Shown here in pieces: positions 16,984 to 24,766 of a stretch of DNA of 64,000 bases (position 1 is its first letter; every line of letters starts with the position of its first letter). Location: positions 1 through 64,000 of IMG/VR virus record IMGVR_UViG_3300002334_000064; one strand, 5' to 3'. Position numbers and translations under genes: made by a program. Source of the DNA: a virus. The notes under the pieces were generated by a model that worked only from the letters and a program-made list of their open reading frames with translations, ran no database searches and was not told the DNA's origin.

Positions 16984-17439
16984 ATGTTTGCTACAACCAA
17001 GGACGGCAAGAAGGTAAGAAGCGGGGTTGAAGTCTATTGCCCTGTATGGGTGCTGTTGCAATGCACACCGGGCGAATTCCCCAACAAGAGAAAGCCGCTC
17101 TACTCGAAAAGAGATCGGTCTAAGAATGAACGTATGAGACCAAAGAAGTTCCATCTGATAATTGCGGCTGGCAATTGCGTTGTAGATGACAGTTGGCGCG
17201 GTAACGGGTACATCGGAGCTGGATTATCTGGCGTATCCACAAGTTCAATCGCCTCAAAGCTGAGAGTACCGATGAGTTCGTGCTATGAGGATTACTCTGT
17301 TCTGAACGATTTGGTGTGTAATCCTTCGTTCATGGGAGAGATTGGGAAGCCGCACATCGTGCTAGGCGAGATCATGGAGCCGGACCTACAACACAGTACT
17401 AAGTACCTGTTGCAGGTTGACCGGTCACAAGGGTTTTAA
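16984..17439 (+). CDS. Unknown protein
   Basis: A 151-residue protein, not recognised. ATG 16984 has AAAGGA 9 nt upstream; TTG 16948 is possible but touches the terminator. The basic segment KRDRSKNERMRPKK is followed by a hydrophobic core. A one-base variant of the dispersed palindrome (17160) encodes IIAAGNC in the middle of the gene. Confidence 0.6.
   Translation: MFATTKDGKKVRSGVEVYCPVWVLLQCTPGEFPNKRKPLYSKRDRSKNERMRPKKFHLIIAAGNCVVDDSWRGNGYIGAGLSGVSTSSIASKLRVPMSSCYEDYSVLNDLVCNPSFMGEIGKPHIVLGEIMEPDLQHSTKYLLQVDRSQGF
17160..17176. repeat. Dispersed palindrome copy 4
   Basis: AATTGCGGCTGGCAATT, both 6-bp arms intact, inside the gene at 16984. Confidence 0.85.
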
Positions 17440-17460
17440 TTAATTGAAAAGGAGCAGTTG

Positions 17461-17733
17461 ATGAGTAGTGAACTATCAGGACAGATTCAAACAACACGTG
17501 GTTTATTGAAAGATCGACCGGGTGGGTTTAACGAAACAGATAAGAAAGAGATGTTTCGCGCGTTGGATCGTTGGTTTGATCTTGCGAAAGAGATCGAAGA
17601 GAGGATTCGGGTTGCGGAGGATAAATTGAGAGACATAGAAAGTTACAAACCGGCAGAGCGTAAGAGAGTTGGTGATGCGTGGATAGATGACGTACAAAAC
17701 GTGAGTGAATCAGGAGACATTAGCAATGCTTGA
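17461..17733 (+). CDS. Small helical protein
   Basis: A 90-residue charged protein, probably helical or coiled-coil (ALDRWFDLAKEIEERIRVAEDKLRDIE). AAAAGGAG lies 6 nt before ATG 17461. It overlaps the next gene by 8 nt. Unknown function. Confidence 0.6.
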   Translation: MSSELSGQIQTTRGLLKDRPGGFNETDKKEMFRALDRWFDLAKEIEERIRVAEDKLRDIESYKPAERKRVGDAWIDDVQNVSESGDISNA

Positions 17734-18109
17734 TGATGGAACAGATGAGCCGAGAGAACTGAGAGACGTGATATTTAATCTAGGCGATCACACAACACAC
17801 AAAGATAGACCGTTTACAGGGCAGCCGCATACAGATCAAGGATTGCGCGGCAAACAAGAAGTGTCCGGTATACGGTTTCGAGACGTTGCCGATTGCATTG
17901 TGCGTGCGATGATCTACGGTAACAAAGACGCAACCGATGAAATGCGTAGGCGTGCCGATGACGGTACATTGAACTACAACGATGTTTATGATTTAGATTT
18001 TTCAGGCATTGATCCGATTGCGATTGTACAGAATGCGATGTGTGAGATTGAGAAAATGATGGGTATATATCCGAATATCCCAGAACCAAAAGAAGGCGAT
18101 GAAAAGTGA
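17726..18109 (+). CDS. Unknown acidic protein
   Basis: A 127-residue protein; start ATG 17726 has GGAGA 8 nt upstream. The segment FRDVADCIVRAMIYGNKDATDEMRRR looks helical. The stop overlaps the next GTG start (GTGA), so it belongs to a coupled group running to 18974. Not recognised. Confidence 0.6.
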   Translation: MLDDGTDEPRELRDVIFNLGDHTTHKDRPFTGQPHTDQGLRGKQEVSGIRFRDVADCIVRAMIYGNKDATDEMRRRADDGTLNYNDVYDLDFSGIDPIAIVQNAMCEIEKMMGIYPNIPEPKEGDEK

Positions 18110-18579
18110 TATACGATCAATTCAGCGGAATACTTACGTTGGCTTGCATGGTGGCTTGTTTGGTGTTTGGTGTTGCTTTGATGGCGAATTGGTTTGATTG
18201 GTTTCGACCGCGAAAAGACAAGGAGGATGAAAAGAAAGACGGATATTTCACACCCATCATGGAACTGTACAAAGATGGTAATACGTCCATCCCCATCGGT
18301 GTACCGTTAGTATGTGTTGGCGGAGCGACAACCGAAGAACTACAAGAAGTGTTACGCCGTATGATGGATGCATCTGATTCGGACGGTATCTCAATCCCTT
18401 GCGGAGTGACAACCGAAGAGTTACAAGAAGAGTTACGCCGCATGATGGAACTTCTCAAGTGGGTGCGTCAAGAATCTCTTGATGCCGGTGCTCGTAACGA
18501 TAAAGAGTCGCATCGTGCGTGTCTTGCGATACACACAAGGGTTTCAGATACGATTAGAAAAATAGAAAGAGGCGAATGA
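18106..18579 (+). CDS. Single-span membrane protein with internal duplication
   Basis: A 157-residue protein starting at GTG in the overlap with the previous stop. Residues about 8-30 form one membrane segment (ILTLACMVACLVFGVALMA), then a basic, charged linker. A 14-residue unit is duplicated: TTEELQEVLRRMMD and TTEELQEELRRMME. It may oligomerise at the membrane together with the next gene product. Confidence 0.6.
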   Translation: MIYDQFSGILTLACMVACLVFGVALMANWFDWFRPRKDKEDEKKDGYFTPIMELYKDGNTSIPIGVPLVCVGGATTEELQEVLRRMMDASDSDGISIPCGVTTEELQEELRRMMELLKWVRQESLDAGARNDKESHRACLAIHTRVSDTIRKIERGE

Positions 18580-18974
18580 TGTTGTGGTATGCGTTAGCGA
18601 TTTTGTGTCTGTGCTTGATTGTGTATCTAGGCGTAATTTTTTTGAAATGGTTGGGTGCTTTATCTAGGAACGTTTCACGTCTGATTGAAAGGGACAAAGC
18701 ACACGAGGAAGCCATACGGGGATTGTTGGATGCCGGGAAAGACAATGCGGTGATGATGGGTTTACTCAACAGTCAAACCCTAGACATCATTAAGCGATTG
18801 GAATCGGTCGAAGGAAAAGTTGATGTCCTTGAATACAAAGTCGATTTAGGCGGCGAGTCATTTGATGATTGGGTTCAAGAGATAGGTCTACTCATGTCGA
18901 AGATAGGCGTGGTTGAATCTCGGATATCGCACATTGAGAGCGACCTTGATTCTGACGTGTCTCCAAACGGCTAG
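18576..18974 (+). CDS. Single-span membrane protein with coiled-coil
   Basis: A 132-residue protein with an N-terminal membrane segment (about residues 3-24, WYALAILCLCLIVYLGVIF) followed by coiled-coil heptads (IIKRLESVEGKVDVLEYKVD). AGAGGCG precedes the start, which overlaps the upstream stop. The pair of anchored coiled-coil proteins could span the periplasm, but spanin identity is not supported by any motif. Confidence 0.6.
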   Translation: MMLWYALAILCLCLIVYLGVIFLKWLGALSRNVSRLIERDKAHEEAIRGLLDAGKDNAVMMGLLNSQTLDIIKRLESVEGKVDVLEYKVDLGGESFDDWVQEIGLLMSKIGVVESRISHIESDLDSDVSPNG

Positions 18975-19044
18975 ATCGAGACATGTAAGGGAATGGGCAC
19001 CAATTCGTCAAGAAAACGTGTAGGATGCCCGATGAATGGATAAG

Positions 19045-19073
19045 TTGGCGTTCGGTGTAGATGACTCTACAAT
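19045..19073 (+). promoter_or_regulatory. Sigma70-type promoter
   Basis: TTGGCG (19045-19050), a 17-nt spacer and TACAAT (19068-19073); the start point is predicted near 19080, giving a leader of about 44 nt to the gene at 19124. Confidence 0.65.
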
Positions 19074-19123
19074 ACCCATGCGGGCGAACGTATGTTTTAG
19101 TTGGCACCGAAAGGATCGAGAAA

Positions 19124-19735
19124 ATGGGACTCACACAATCTGAAATCAGGCGCGAGAATTTATACAAGTTGTGCCTTGTAAAGATGGCAGAGAGCAACAC
19201 GACGGAAGAAACTGCTTTAAATCCTAAAGTGCTTGAAGCTTTGTCTGAAGACTTTACACTTGATGAATATGTTGCGGCGCTAGAAGATTTACATCAAATG
19301 GCATCTTTCGGTATCTGGCGAGGCGTGCATTCGTGGAACCTAGATGGTGATAACAATCTTGTTATCGTCTACAACTATTGGATTCCCAACAAAGAAAAGA
19401 AGACCGATCACATCGATACCGCGATGATCGAGGGTGTGGTTAAAAATGCTTCACAAGAATTACTTGGCGTCCTTGAAAATATGAATGTGGTTATGAAACG
19501 AATCATTGAAGAACGAGACAAGGCACGCCAACAGTTAAAAGAGACTCATCTTGAATTGGAAGCGTCACATGTAATCGTGAATCGTTTTATAGATGGTCAG
19601 ATACATGCTTGGCGTACTGTTTGCACAAGAGAGAAATCGAATATATCAGACCAATCAAAACTGAGAAATAAGGTGCGGCATACGCTCAATAACCCAAACC
19701 CCAACAGTTATTTGATTAGACCCCACACAAGGTAA
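19124..19735 (+). CDS. Unknown protein with C-terminal coiled-coil
   Basis: A 203-residue protein, not recognised. The N-terminal half is globular (LDEYVAALEDLHQMASFGIWRG); residues about 115-160 form a coiled-coil (VMKRIIEERDKARQQLKETH). ATG 19124 has AAAGGA 8 nt upstream and lies downstream of the 19045 promoter; earlier in-frame starts overlap that promoter. Confidence 0.6.
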   Translation: MGLTQSEIRRENLYKLCLVKMAESNTTEETALNPKVLEALSEDFTLDEYVAALEDLHQMASFGIWRGVHSWNLDGDNNLVIVYNYWIPNKEKKTDHIDTAMIEGVVKNASQELLGVLENMNVVMKRIIEERDKARQQLKETHLELEASHVIVNRFIDGQIHAWRTVCTREKSNISDQSKLRNKVRHTLNNPNPNSYLIRPHTR

Positions 19736-19743
19736 AGATTTGT

Positions 19744-20031
19744 ATGACACGCAAGAAAGACCTAAGGCTGAGGCGTAGAGCCGAGAAGCGCCGATGGAAG
19801 GACCGAGGTAAGAAGGATCGACGCACACAACGCGGCTACCCTTCAACGATCGTCTTCCACGATATCGGGCCGCTCGGTACGGCTGAGGCAGAGCGTGAGT
19901 ATCAGAGAGGTCGTCACGGGATAGATTGGCGGGGGTTTGTGACTATTAGCGCGTTCAGGTCACTTGTGAGGGTCACCGGAAGATTGACCAGCAAATTGGG
20001 AAGCTTTTTCAGAAGGTACGATGACCAATGA
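19744..20031 (+). CDS. Small very basic protein
   Basis: A 95-residue protein; its first 30 residues are almost all Arg and Lys (LRLRRRAEKRRWKDRGKKDRR), suggesting nucleic-acid or ribosome binding. It overlaps the next gene (ATGA). Unknown function. Confidence 0.55.
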   Translation: MTRKKDLRLRRRAEKRRWKDRGKKDRRTQRGYPSTIVFHDIGPLGTAEAEREYQRGRHGIDWRGFVTISAFRSLVRVTGRLTSKLGSFFRRYDDQ

Positions 20032-20723
20032 ACGATAAAGAATGTATGGTAGATCAAGAGTTTTTGGAATTGCTCCGAGAACGAAATGAAAAACGGTTTA
20101 AAACTGAACTTGAAGGGACTTTTGAAATGGGTAACGAAATGGGTAATCCTTGCTTGGATATTGACATTGACACAAGAGACGCGCAATATTCGCGTCGAAG
20201 TGCTCAGGTTCAATTTCCGAAGACGAAAGACGGCGTACAGGTGTTTGCTGGTGACCGCGTGGTGATGCTCCACAACGACAAGTTCTATGGTGCGACGGTG
20301 CGAGAGTCACAGGACGAATCCTTAAGCAGTCGCGGAGTACAAGCACTTGAGGCGGTAGTGTGTTTTCACAAGGCGTACATGCCCGCGTTAGACGTTTCAC
20401 AGTTCTATTCGTCAATCGGGGACGCAACACACGAGAGGAACCGTAGAAGCAATCTACGGTCCTGTGATCGTGTGTACATGACACGTGACGGGTATGACGT
20501 GCAAGAGGGCGATATCGTCTTTGTTTGCGTAAGTGTGAACTACAACAACCGCACAATGCCGAACGGTGAGATTGATAACGGTATCCGTGCGTGTACTGTA
20601 CGCCGCAATACGGAGTGCGAGGGTGGCGCGTGCGTTCAAGTGGACAACGTGCAAATAATCGCAATCTCTCAGGTTGAGGCGGACGTTGCGAATCTGATTC
20701 TTCGATTTAAAATAGGTTCATAA
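20028..20723 (+). CDS. Unknown protein with two similar beta-rich units
   Basis: A 231-residue protein. Two segments resemble each other: TKDGVQVFAGDRVVM and TRDGYDVQEGDIVFV, each a DG-x-V-x-x-GD-x-V turn typical of small beta-barrels. No catalytic motif was seen. A dispersed palindrome follows the gene. Confidence 0.55.
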   Translation: MNDKECMVDQEFLELLRERNEKRFKTELEGTFEMGNEMGNPCLDIDIDTRDAQYSRRSAQVQFPKTKDGVQVFAGDRVVMLHNDKFYGATVRESQDESLSSRGVQALEAVVCFHKAYMPALDVSQFYSSIGDATHERNRRSNLRSCDRVYMTRDGYDVQEGDIVFVCVSVNYNNRTMPNGEIDNGIRACTVRRNTECEGGACVQVDNVQIIAISQVEADVANLILRFKIGS

Positions 20724-20730
20724 TCTTCAT

Positions 20731-20747
20731 AATTGCGAGCCGCAATT
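20731..20747. repeat. Dispersed palindrome copy 5
   Basis: AATTGCGAGCCGCAATT, intergenic, 8 nt after the 20028 gene. Confidence 0.95.
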
Positions 20748-20773
20748 CAAAATCTCAAGGTCAATATACAGGT

Positions 20774-21040
20774 ATGAACGAAGAACAAACCAATCGTGAT
20801 ATGGAATTGAACTACAGGGAATGGCAAACCAGACGAGAGAACCGCAAGCGGGTATTTCAAAAGGTCACGGACTCGTGCAAAGGAACACAGAATGCAGTTT
20901 CTCATCTAGTCACGACGATCGGCGGAATGAGTAAATCGATACGTGATTTCTCTCTAGCCGTTGAAGGGATCGCGTTGGATCAAAAGAACTTCTACCTTCC
21001 GGTAAGGTCGGTAGTGTCTAAGATTGTCGGTCGCAGATAA
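20774..21040 (+). CDS. Small unknown protein
   Basis: An 88-residue, basic, probably helical protein. The ribosome site is weak (CAGGT). No domain recognised. A strong hairpin begins just after its stop. Confidence 0.5.
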   Translation: MNEEQTNRDMELNYREWQTRRENRKRVFQKVTDSCKGTQNAVSHLVTTIGGMSKSIRDFSLAVEGIALDQKNFYLPVRSVVSKIVGRR

Positions 21041-21042
21041 CA

Positions 21043-21113
21043 GGTAGGGGTGTGAGTGGTGTACGCGGCTTTTTGTTCTGAGTCGTTCCGTGAAAGCGGG
21101 TCACATCCCTACC
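21043..21113 (+). ncRNA. Large closed hairpin, 71 nt
   Basis: GGTAGGGGTGTGA (21043-21055) pairs with TCACATCCCTACC (21101-21113), 13 bp with one G-U. The 45-nt loop contains no frame. There is no T run, so it may be a stable 3' end, a processing signal or a separate RNA domain. Confidence 0.4.
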
Positions 21114-21135
21114 TTTCAATACAAGGACGAATGAA

Positions 21136-21351
21136 TTGTTGCGTTTCAATGGGTCTATAATCGAGCGCAAGCCGTGCCCTACGTGTGACGGTAAAGGATC
21201 GGTGCCTTGCCCTACAACGTATAGCGTGCGAACACAGAACGATCTAGGGCCGTTCCCTCAAGCGAGCGACGGATACCCGATACCTTGCCCCGAATGCGAT
21301 GGCAAGAAAACAGTTGTAAATGGGAATGATTCAAAGGTAGAGCAAGAATGA
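21136..21351 (+). CDS. Small DnaJ-type zinc-finger protein
   Basis: A 71-residue protein with two CxxCxGxG-like units, CPTCDGKGSVPC and CPECDGKKTV, as in the zinc finger of DnaJ and many small phage proteins. TTG 21136 is the start (AAGGA 8 nt upstream). It probably binds one or two zinc ions; partner unknown. Confidence 0.6.
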   Translation: MLRFNGSIIERKPCPTCDGKGSVPCPTTYSVRTQNDLGPFPQASDGYPIPCPECDGKKTVVNGNDSKVEQE

Positions 21352-21665
21352 AACGCGACCAAGAGAAAGCAATCGTTCAGAAGTTCATCGTGTACCGAAT
21401 CCTCTTCTGTCGCATATACGGTGAAGGGACGCATCCGAGTACGTACAAGATTGTCGGCATGGGTCACGGCACGCTATGGGTAACGGTCAGTGCGAACCTT
21501 GCACGCGAGACGTTCCGCAAACAACTTGTATCCGATATGCTGAAGATGAACGTGACGCGAGAGATTCTAAAACAGGTGTGGCCGAAAGTGTGTTGCGGTG
21601 AAAAGAACATCGCAAAGACCGCCAAGGAATTCGTACGCGCCATCAAAGAAGTTGAGGACATGTAG
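21348..21665 (+). CDS. Small unknown basic protein
   Basis: A 105-residue basic protein, ATGA-coupled to the zinc-finger gene. Hydrophobic N-terminal helix KFIVYRILFCRIYG, then KILKQVW-type helices. Not recognised. Confidence 0.55.
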   Translation: MKRDQEKAIVQKFIVYRILFCRIYGEGTHPSTYKIVGMGHGTLWVTVSANLARETFRKQLVSDMLKMNVTREILKQVWPKVCCGEKNIAKTAKEFVRAIKEVEDM

Positions 21666-21959
21666 ATGATTTATATTCAAGCGAGCCGGATTGTTATCTG
21701 TATTTCTTCTATCGCAGTCCTAGTGCTGATTGGTGCTTCTATTTTTGCCATCGCAGACGGATTTCGGGACGCGCAAAACAACAAGCACTTAGAATCAAAT
21801 ACTCTTGTGACTGTCGAGATTGAATCGGGTGACGTGCGCGAGTACGAAAACCTGCGATTGAAAGTGAGTACATACCGTGAGTTCAGATATCAGAATGGTG
21901 ATACAGTGTTCTTCCCGATGAATGCGACGATTACGATTACCAAACAAGAGATTGAGTAG
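21666..21959 (+). CDS. Small single-span membrane protein
   Basis: A 97-residue protein with an N-terminal membrane segment (residues about 8-31, IVICISSIAVLVLIGASIFAI) and a beta-rich outer part (VTVEIESGDVREYEN). It is directly adjacent to the methyltransferase gene at 21960. Unknown function. Confidence 0.55.
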   Translation: MIYIQASRIVICISSIAVLVLIGASIFAIADGFRDAQNNKHLESNTLVTVEIESGDVREYENLRLKVSTYREFRYQNGDTVFFPMNATITITKQEIE

Positions 21960-23093
21960 ATGACAAAGAACAGATGCAGGGTATTTCGCGGGGATTGCGT
22001 AAACCTTGCGTCCAGACTGCCGGACAACTACGTACACAGTATCGTGACCGATCCGCCCTACGGCATAAAGTTCATGGGGAAAGATTGGGATGGTCCGGGC
22101 GGCGTAGCTTTCCAAAAAGAGACTTGGGAAGAGTTCTTAAGGGTTCTAAAGCCCGGCGGTCACGTGCTCGCGTTCGGCGGAACAAGAATGCATCATCGGT
22201 TGATGGTTGCGATTGAAGATACCGGGTTTGAGATACGCGATTGTTTGATGTGGTTGTATGGCTCGGGCTTCCCTAAGTCTCACAACGTCAGTAAAGGGAT
22301 TGACAAAGCGGCGGGGGCAACCGGAACGAGAGGTTCGCTAAAAAGAGGCGGGGATCGATTAGCGAGTCTTGAAAATGGCAAGCGAGACGGCAAAGGACGA
22401 TGGGGAGATGAGGTAGGGAGGAACCCTTATACTACAATTCCCGCAACCGATGCCGCAAAACAATGGGACGGATGGGGCACCGCACTAAAGCCAGCATGGG
22501 AACCGATCGTACTCGCCCGTAAACCGTTCAATGGCACCGTTGCAAAGAACGTACAAGAGCATGGTACGGGCGCAATGAACATTGACGGGTGTAGGGTTGG
22601 GACGGATGATAGTCTTGGTGGTGGAGCCACTAAGGGGAAAACAGTTTGTTCTCATAACGGGGAGGCTTGGGATCGGCCTTGGAAACATAATGATGATGCG
22701 AGGGAATCCCACGCATCCAGAGTTAGAGACAACGTAGTAAAAGCCGAAATGCTTGGCCGCTGGCCCGCAAACCTAATACTTGATGGGGAAGCTGGTGCAA
22801 TACTTGATGAATCTGTAAAAGAATCACCATCCCGGTTCTTCTACTGCCCAAAGACGAATAAAAAAGAACGCAATCTAAATGGGTGTGACAACAGACACCC
22901 GACCGTTAAGCCGACAGAGCTTATGCGGTATCTCGTGCGACTCATCACGCCACCGAACGGAATCGTTCTTGATCCGTTTTGCGGATCGGGTTCAACTGGC
23001 CTAGCGTGCCAACGCGAAAATATGCGCTTCATCGGTTTCGACAAAGACATAGAATCCGTGCAATGGGCACGCAAGAGAATGGGGATAGACTAA
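21960..23093 (+). CDS. DNA N6-adenine/N4-cytosine methyltransferase, beta class
   Basis: A 377-residue enzyme. The catalytic motif DPPYG is near residue 30, and the SAM-binding motif (DPFCGSGSTGLAC) is near the C-terminus. This order defines the beta class. HPTVKPTELMRYLVRL before the SAM motif is characteristic. A long insert (residues 110-280) may recognise the target. The target base and sequence cannot be read. No restriction nuclease is adjacent, so it is probably an orphan methylase protecting phage DNA. Confidence 0.9.
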   Translation: MTKNRCRVFRGDCVNLASRLPDNYVHSIVTDPPYGIKFMGKDWDGPGGVAFQKETWEEFLRVLKPGGHVLAFGGTRMHHRLMVAIEDTGFEIRDCLMWLYGSGFPKSHNVSKGIDKAAGATGTRGSLKRGGDRLASLENGKRDGKGRWGDEVGRNPYTTIPATDAAKQWDGWGTALKPAWEPIVLARKPFNGTVAKNVQEHGTGAMNIDGCRVGTDDSLGGGATKGKTVCSHNGEAWDRPWKHNDDARESHASRVRDNVVKAEMLGRWPANLILDGEAGAILDESVKESPSRFFYCPKTNKKERNLNGCDNRHPTVKPTELMRYLVRLITPPNGIVLDPFCGSGSTGLACQRENMRFIGFDKDIESVQWARKRMGID

Positions 23094-23116
23094 GACATTT
23101 CGCCAATTGTCCGTTT

Positions 23117-23192
23117 GTGTATCGTCTAAGGGGTCAGGGTTGCCGCGTACTGTACCGGGCGGCATTGTCCCGGTGATTTGACCCTACGACAC
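23117..23192 (+). ncRNA. Candidate structured RNA, 76 nt
   Basis: Nested pairing: GTGT(AT)CGT with ACGACAC, GGGTCA (23131-23136) with TGACCC (23179-23184), and ACCGGG (23154-23159) with CCCGGT (23169-23174). An alternative GCCGC/GCGGC pairing overlaps the last stem. The length equals a tRNA and the first 20 nt recall a D-arm, but no 7-nt anticodon loop or T-loop fits. A terminator follows at 23230. Confidence 0.4.
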
Positions 23193-23229
23193 CGCAAGCG
23201 GTTAGAGAGCCGCACAGGGCTATCGAATT

Positions 23230-23250
23230 ACCCGTCGAAAGGCGGGTTTT
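23230..23250 (+). terminator. Terminator, copy A of a duplicated hairpin
   Basis: ACCCG-TCGAAAGG-CGGGT then TTTTC. The same hairpin sequence recurs at 23615, each copy followed about 45-50 nt later by a TTGC/TAAGAT promoter. Confidence 0.75.
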
Positions 23251-23292
23251 CTCATGGGTTGAAAAAATATTCAGAAAAGACAGTGTGAAGGC

Positions 23293-23320
23293 TTGCGTCG
23301 GACGATAAAGACGGTAAGAT
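23293..23320 (+). promoter_or_regulatory. Promoter of the TTGC/TAAGRT family
   Basis: TTGCGT (23293-23298), 16 nt, TAAGAT (23315-23320), then AG-ACGTGT. The AATGGG leader hairpin of its relatives is missing here. Confidence 0.8.
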
Positions 23321-23359
23321 AGACGTGTAAAGAGAGCAACAAACAAAGGGACCAGAACA

Positions 23360-23602
23360 ATGAACAACGCAACAACGACCAAGTTTGAAACCGGCAAGAC
23401 ATTCACGGGACGCGCTTCCAACGATCATAATTGCGTCTGGTCCTTCACCGTCACAAGCCGCACCGAGAAGACAGTAACCGTTGAATGTGATGGGGATAGT
23501 TTCCGCCGAGGCGTGTTCGTGGATGGCGGTACTGAAAAGTTCTTCCCGTTCGGCCGACATTCTCAGTCTGTCGTTGTCAGTGCTGACAAGGTTGACGATT
23601 GA
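23360..23602 (+). CDS. Small unknown protein in a moron-like unit
   Basis: An 80-residue beta-rich protein, not recognised (FETGKTFTGRASNDHN; KTVTVECDGD). AAAGGGAC precedes the ATG. It has its own promoter at 23293 and terminator at 23614, so it is a self-contained transcription unit. Confidence 0.65.
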   Translation: MNNATTTKFETGKTFTGRASNDHNCVWSFTVTSRTEKTVTVECDGDSFRRGVFVDGGTEKFFPFGRHSQSVVVSADKVDD

Positions 23603-23613
23603 TCGTCATCGGT

Positions 23614-23638
23614 AACCCGTCGAAAGGCGGGTTTGCCG
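23614..23638 (+). terminator. Terminator, copy B of the duplicated hairpin
   Basis: AACCCG (23614-23619) with CGGGTT (23628-23633) and the same TCGAAAGG loop as copy A; a short T run follows at 23638. Confidence 0.65.
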
Positions 23639-23678
23639 GTTTTAGAAAAAAAAGATTTGAAATAGATGGCGTGATGGG

Positions 23679-23706
23679 TTGCGTTGACCGATGTAGACGG
23701 TAAGAT
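23679..23706 (+). promoter_or_regulatory. Promoter of the TTGC/TAAGRT family
   Basis: TTGCGT (23679-23684), 16 nt, TAAGAT (23701-23706), then AG-ACGTGT; start predicted near 23713. Confidence 0.82.
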
Positions 23707-23712
23707 AGACGT

Positions 23713-23730
23713 GTAGCAAATGGGTGCTAC
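23713..23730 (+). promoter_or_regulatory. 5'-terminal mRNA hairpin, loop AATGGG
   Basis: GTAGCA, loop AATGGG, TGCTAC: a perfect 6-bp stem at the predicted transcript start. It is a covarying relative of the hairpins at 11545 and 39134. Confidence 0.75.
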
Positions 23731-23762
23731 GAAACGAACCGCGAAACGAAAAGGGACAAACA

Positions 23763-24035
23763 ATGGCAAAACTGACGAAAAAACAAAGAAATACACTTGA
23801 TCGAGCACTTTCTGCAATAACACAGGCTAGTGAATATATTTTCAGTGACGATGTTGCTGTTTGTTGTAAAAAGGAATCTCAGACAACGACTCAAGATTAT
23901 ATTCGGTTTGATGGTGGTGGGCCTGTTTTGGCTTGTACTCAACGTGAATATGGATCACACCTTTGCCGCTTGCGTGACGCTGAAAAATTGATTAGAGATA
24001 TGATTGTTCTCGATCAGATATCAAGATTGAAATGA
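23763..24035 (+). CDS. Small unknown protein in a moron-like unit
   Basis: A 90-residue protein, not recognised; helical ends (RNTLDRALSAITQASEYIF; LRDAEKLIRDMIVLDQI) with a Cys pair between. ATG 23763 has AAAAGGGAC upstream; the earlier in-frame start overlaps the leader hairpin. Confidence 0.65.
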   Translation: MAKLTKKQRNTLDRALSAITQASEYIFSDDVAVCCKKESQTTTQDYIRFDGGGPVLACTQREYGSHLCRLRDAEKLIRDMIVLDQISRLK

Positions 24036-24046
24036 CAATCAGACAA

Positions 24047-24064
24047 CCGGGCGGAAACGTCCGG
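24047..24064 (+). promoter_or_regulatory. GAAA-tetraloop hairpin
   Basis: CCGGGCG, loop GAAA, CGTCCGG: 7 bp with one G-U and a GNRA loop. No T run follows, so it is a weak terminator or a stabilising element. Confidence 0.45.
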
Positions 24065-24075
24065 GCGTCCTTTAC

Positions 24076-24092
24076 AATTGCGGCGTGCAATT
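24076..24092. repeat. Dispersed palindrome copy 6
   Basis: AATTGCGGCGTGCAATT, intergenic, in the leader of the 24119 gene; arms intact, centre differs. Confidence 0.88.
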
Positions 24093-24118
24093 ATTGACGG
24101 TGAAACGAAAGGGACAAA

Positions 24119-24622
24119 ATGAAACTTGATGTTGCAACAATGGACTTGGACAAGATCGAAGACCGCAAAAAGATCATGGATGAGTACCTTGCTCGATTCG
24201 ACAATGAAAGACCTAAAGACTGTCCGGTCACCGCTCGTCTTGTTGCGAATCTTACCGATGCCGATACGTACCCGGAAGAACCGCTTGATGCTGACGCGTG
24301 CTACATGAATCGTCTTGCTAACGTGATGGAAGCATTCCCGGTGATTGCGAACGAACAGACCAAACATCCAATGTACTTCGCTCTCAGTCGCACAGATGCG
24401 GCTTGGATACCGTGCTACAACGCTGAGGTAAAACGGTCCAACGGGTGGGCTATTTGTGGATTCACGAATGACGATGGATCAAAAGAAAATCTTGCGCAGG
24501 CAATGTTTGAATGGGCACACGTTGATGCTGATGGCGGCGTATCTATCCCGGTTGTTTTCGAGATGTGCCGTCGCAAACTGACAAAGAACGAGGCTCTTGC
24601 AGACGACAGTATCGAATTCTGA
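24119..24622 (+). CDS. Unknown acidic protein
   Basis: A 167-residue acidic protein, not recognised. AAAGGGAC, the same ribosome site as the neighbouring moron-like genes, precedes ATG 24119. It lacks its own promoter, so it is probably read from the 23679 promoter. The palindrome copy at 24076 lies in its leader and another follows at 24663. Confidence 0.6.
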   Translation: MKLDVATMDLDKIEDRKKIMDEYLARFDNERPKDCPVTARLVANLTDADTYPEEPLDADACYMNRLANVMEAFPVIANEQTKHPMYFALSRTDAAWIPCYNAEVKRSNGWAICGFTNDDGSKENLAQAMFEWAHVDADGGVSIPVVFEMCRRKLTKNEALADDSIEF

Positions 24623-24628
24623 ACACCG

Positions 24629-24654
24629 CACTGTGATTGGAAACGGTCGCAGTG
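24629..24654 (+). terminator. Weak terminator-like hairpin
   Basis: CACTGTGA (24629-24636) pairs with TCGCAGTG (24647-24654) with one G-U. Only a short T stretch follows. Confidence 0.35.
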
Positions 24655-24662
24655 TGATTTAC

Positions 24663-24679
24663 AATTGCGAGCCGCAATT
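24663..24679. repeat. Dispersed palindrome copy 7
   Basis: AATTGCGAGCCGCAATT, intergenic between the 24119 and 24767 genes. Confidence 0.95.
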
Positions 24680-24766
24680 CTGAGATTGTCACCGGATTCT
24701 TCAGAGTCAAGGTCAATATACACATAGAGAAACCCGAGAGTACTAACAGCAAGGTGAGATTCTGGA

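Noticed and set aside
18106-18974. Spanin pair
   Set aside because: Both genes encode single-span proteins with coiled-coil or repeats, but no lipoprotein partner or nested frame is present.
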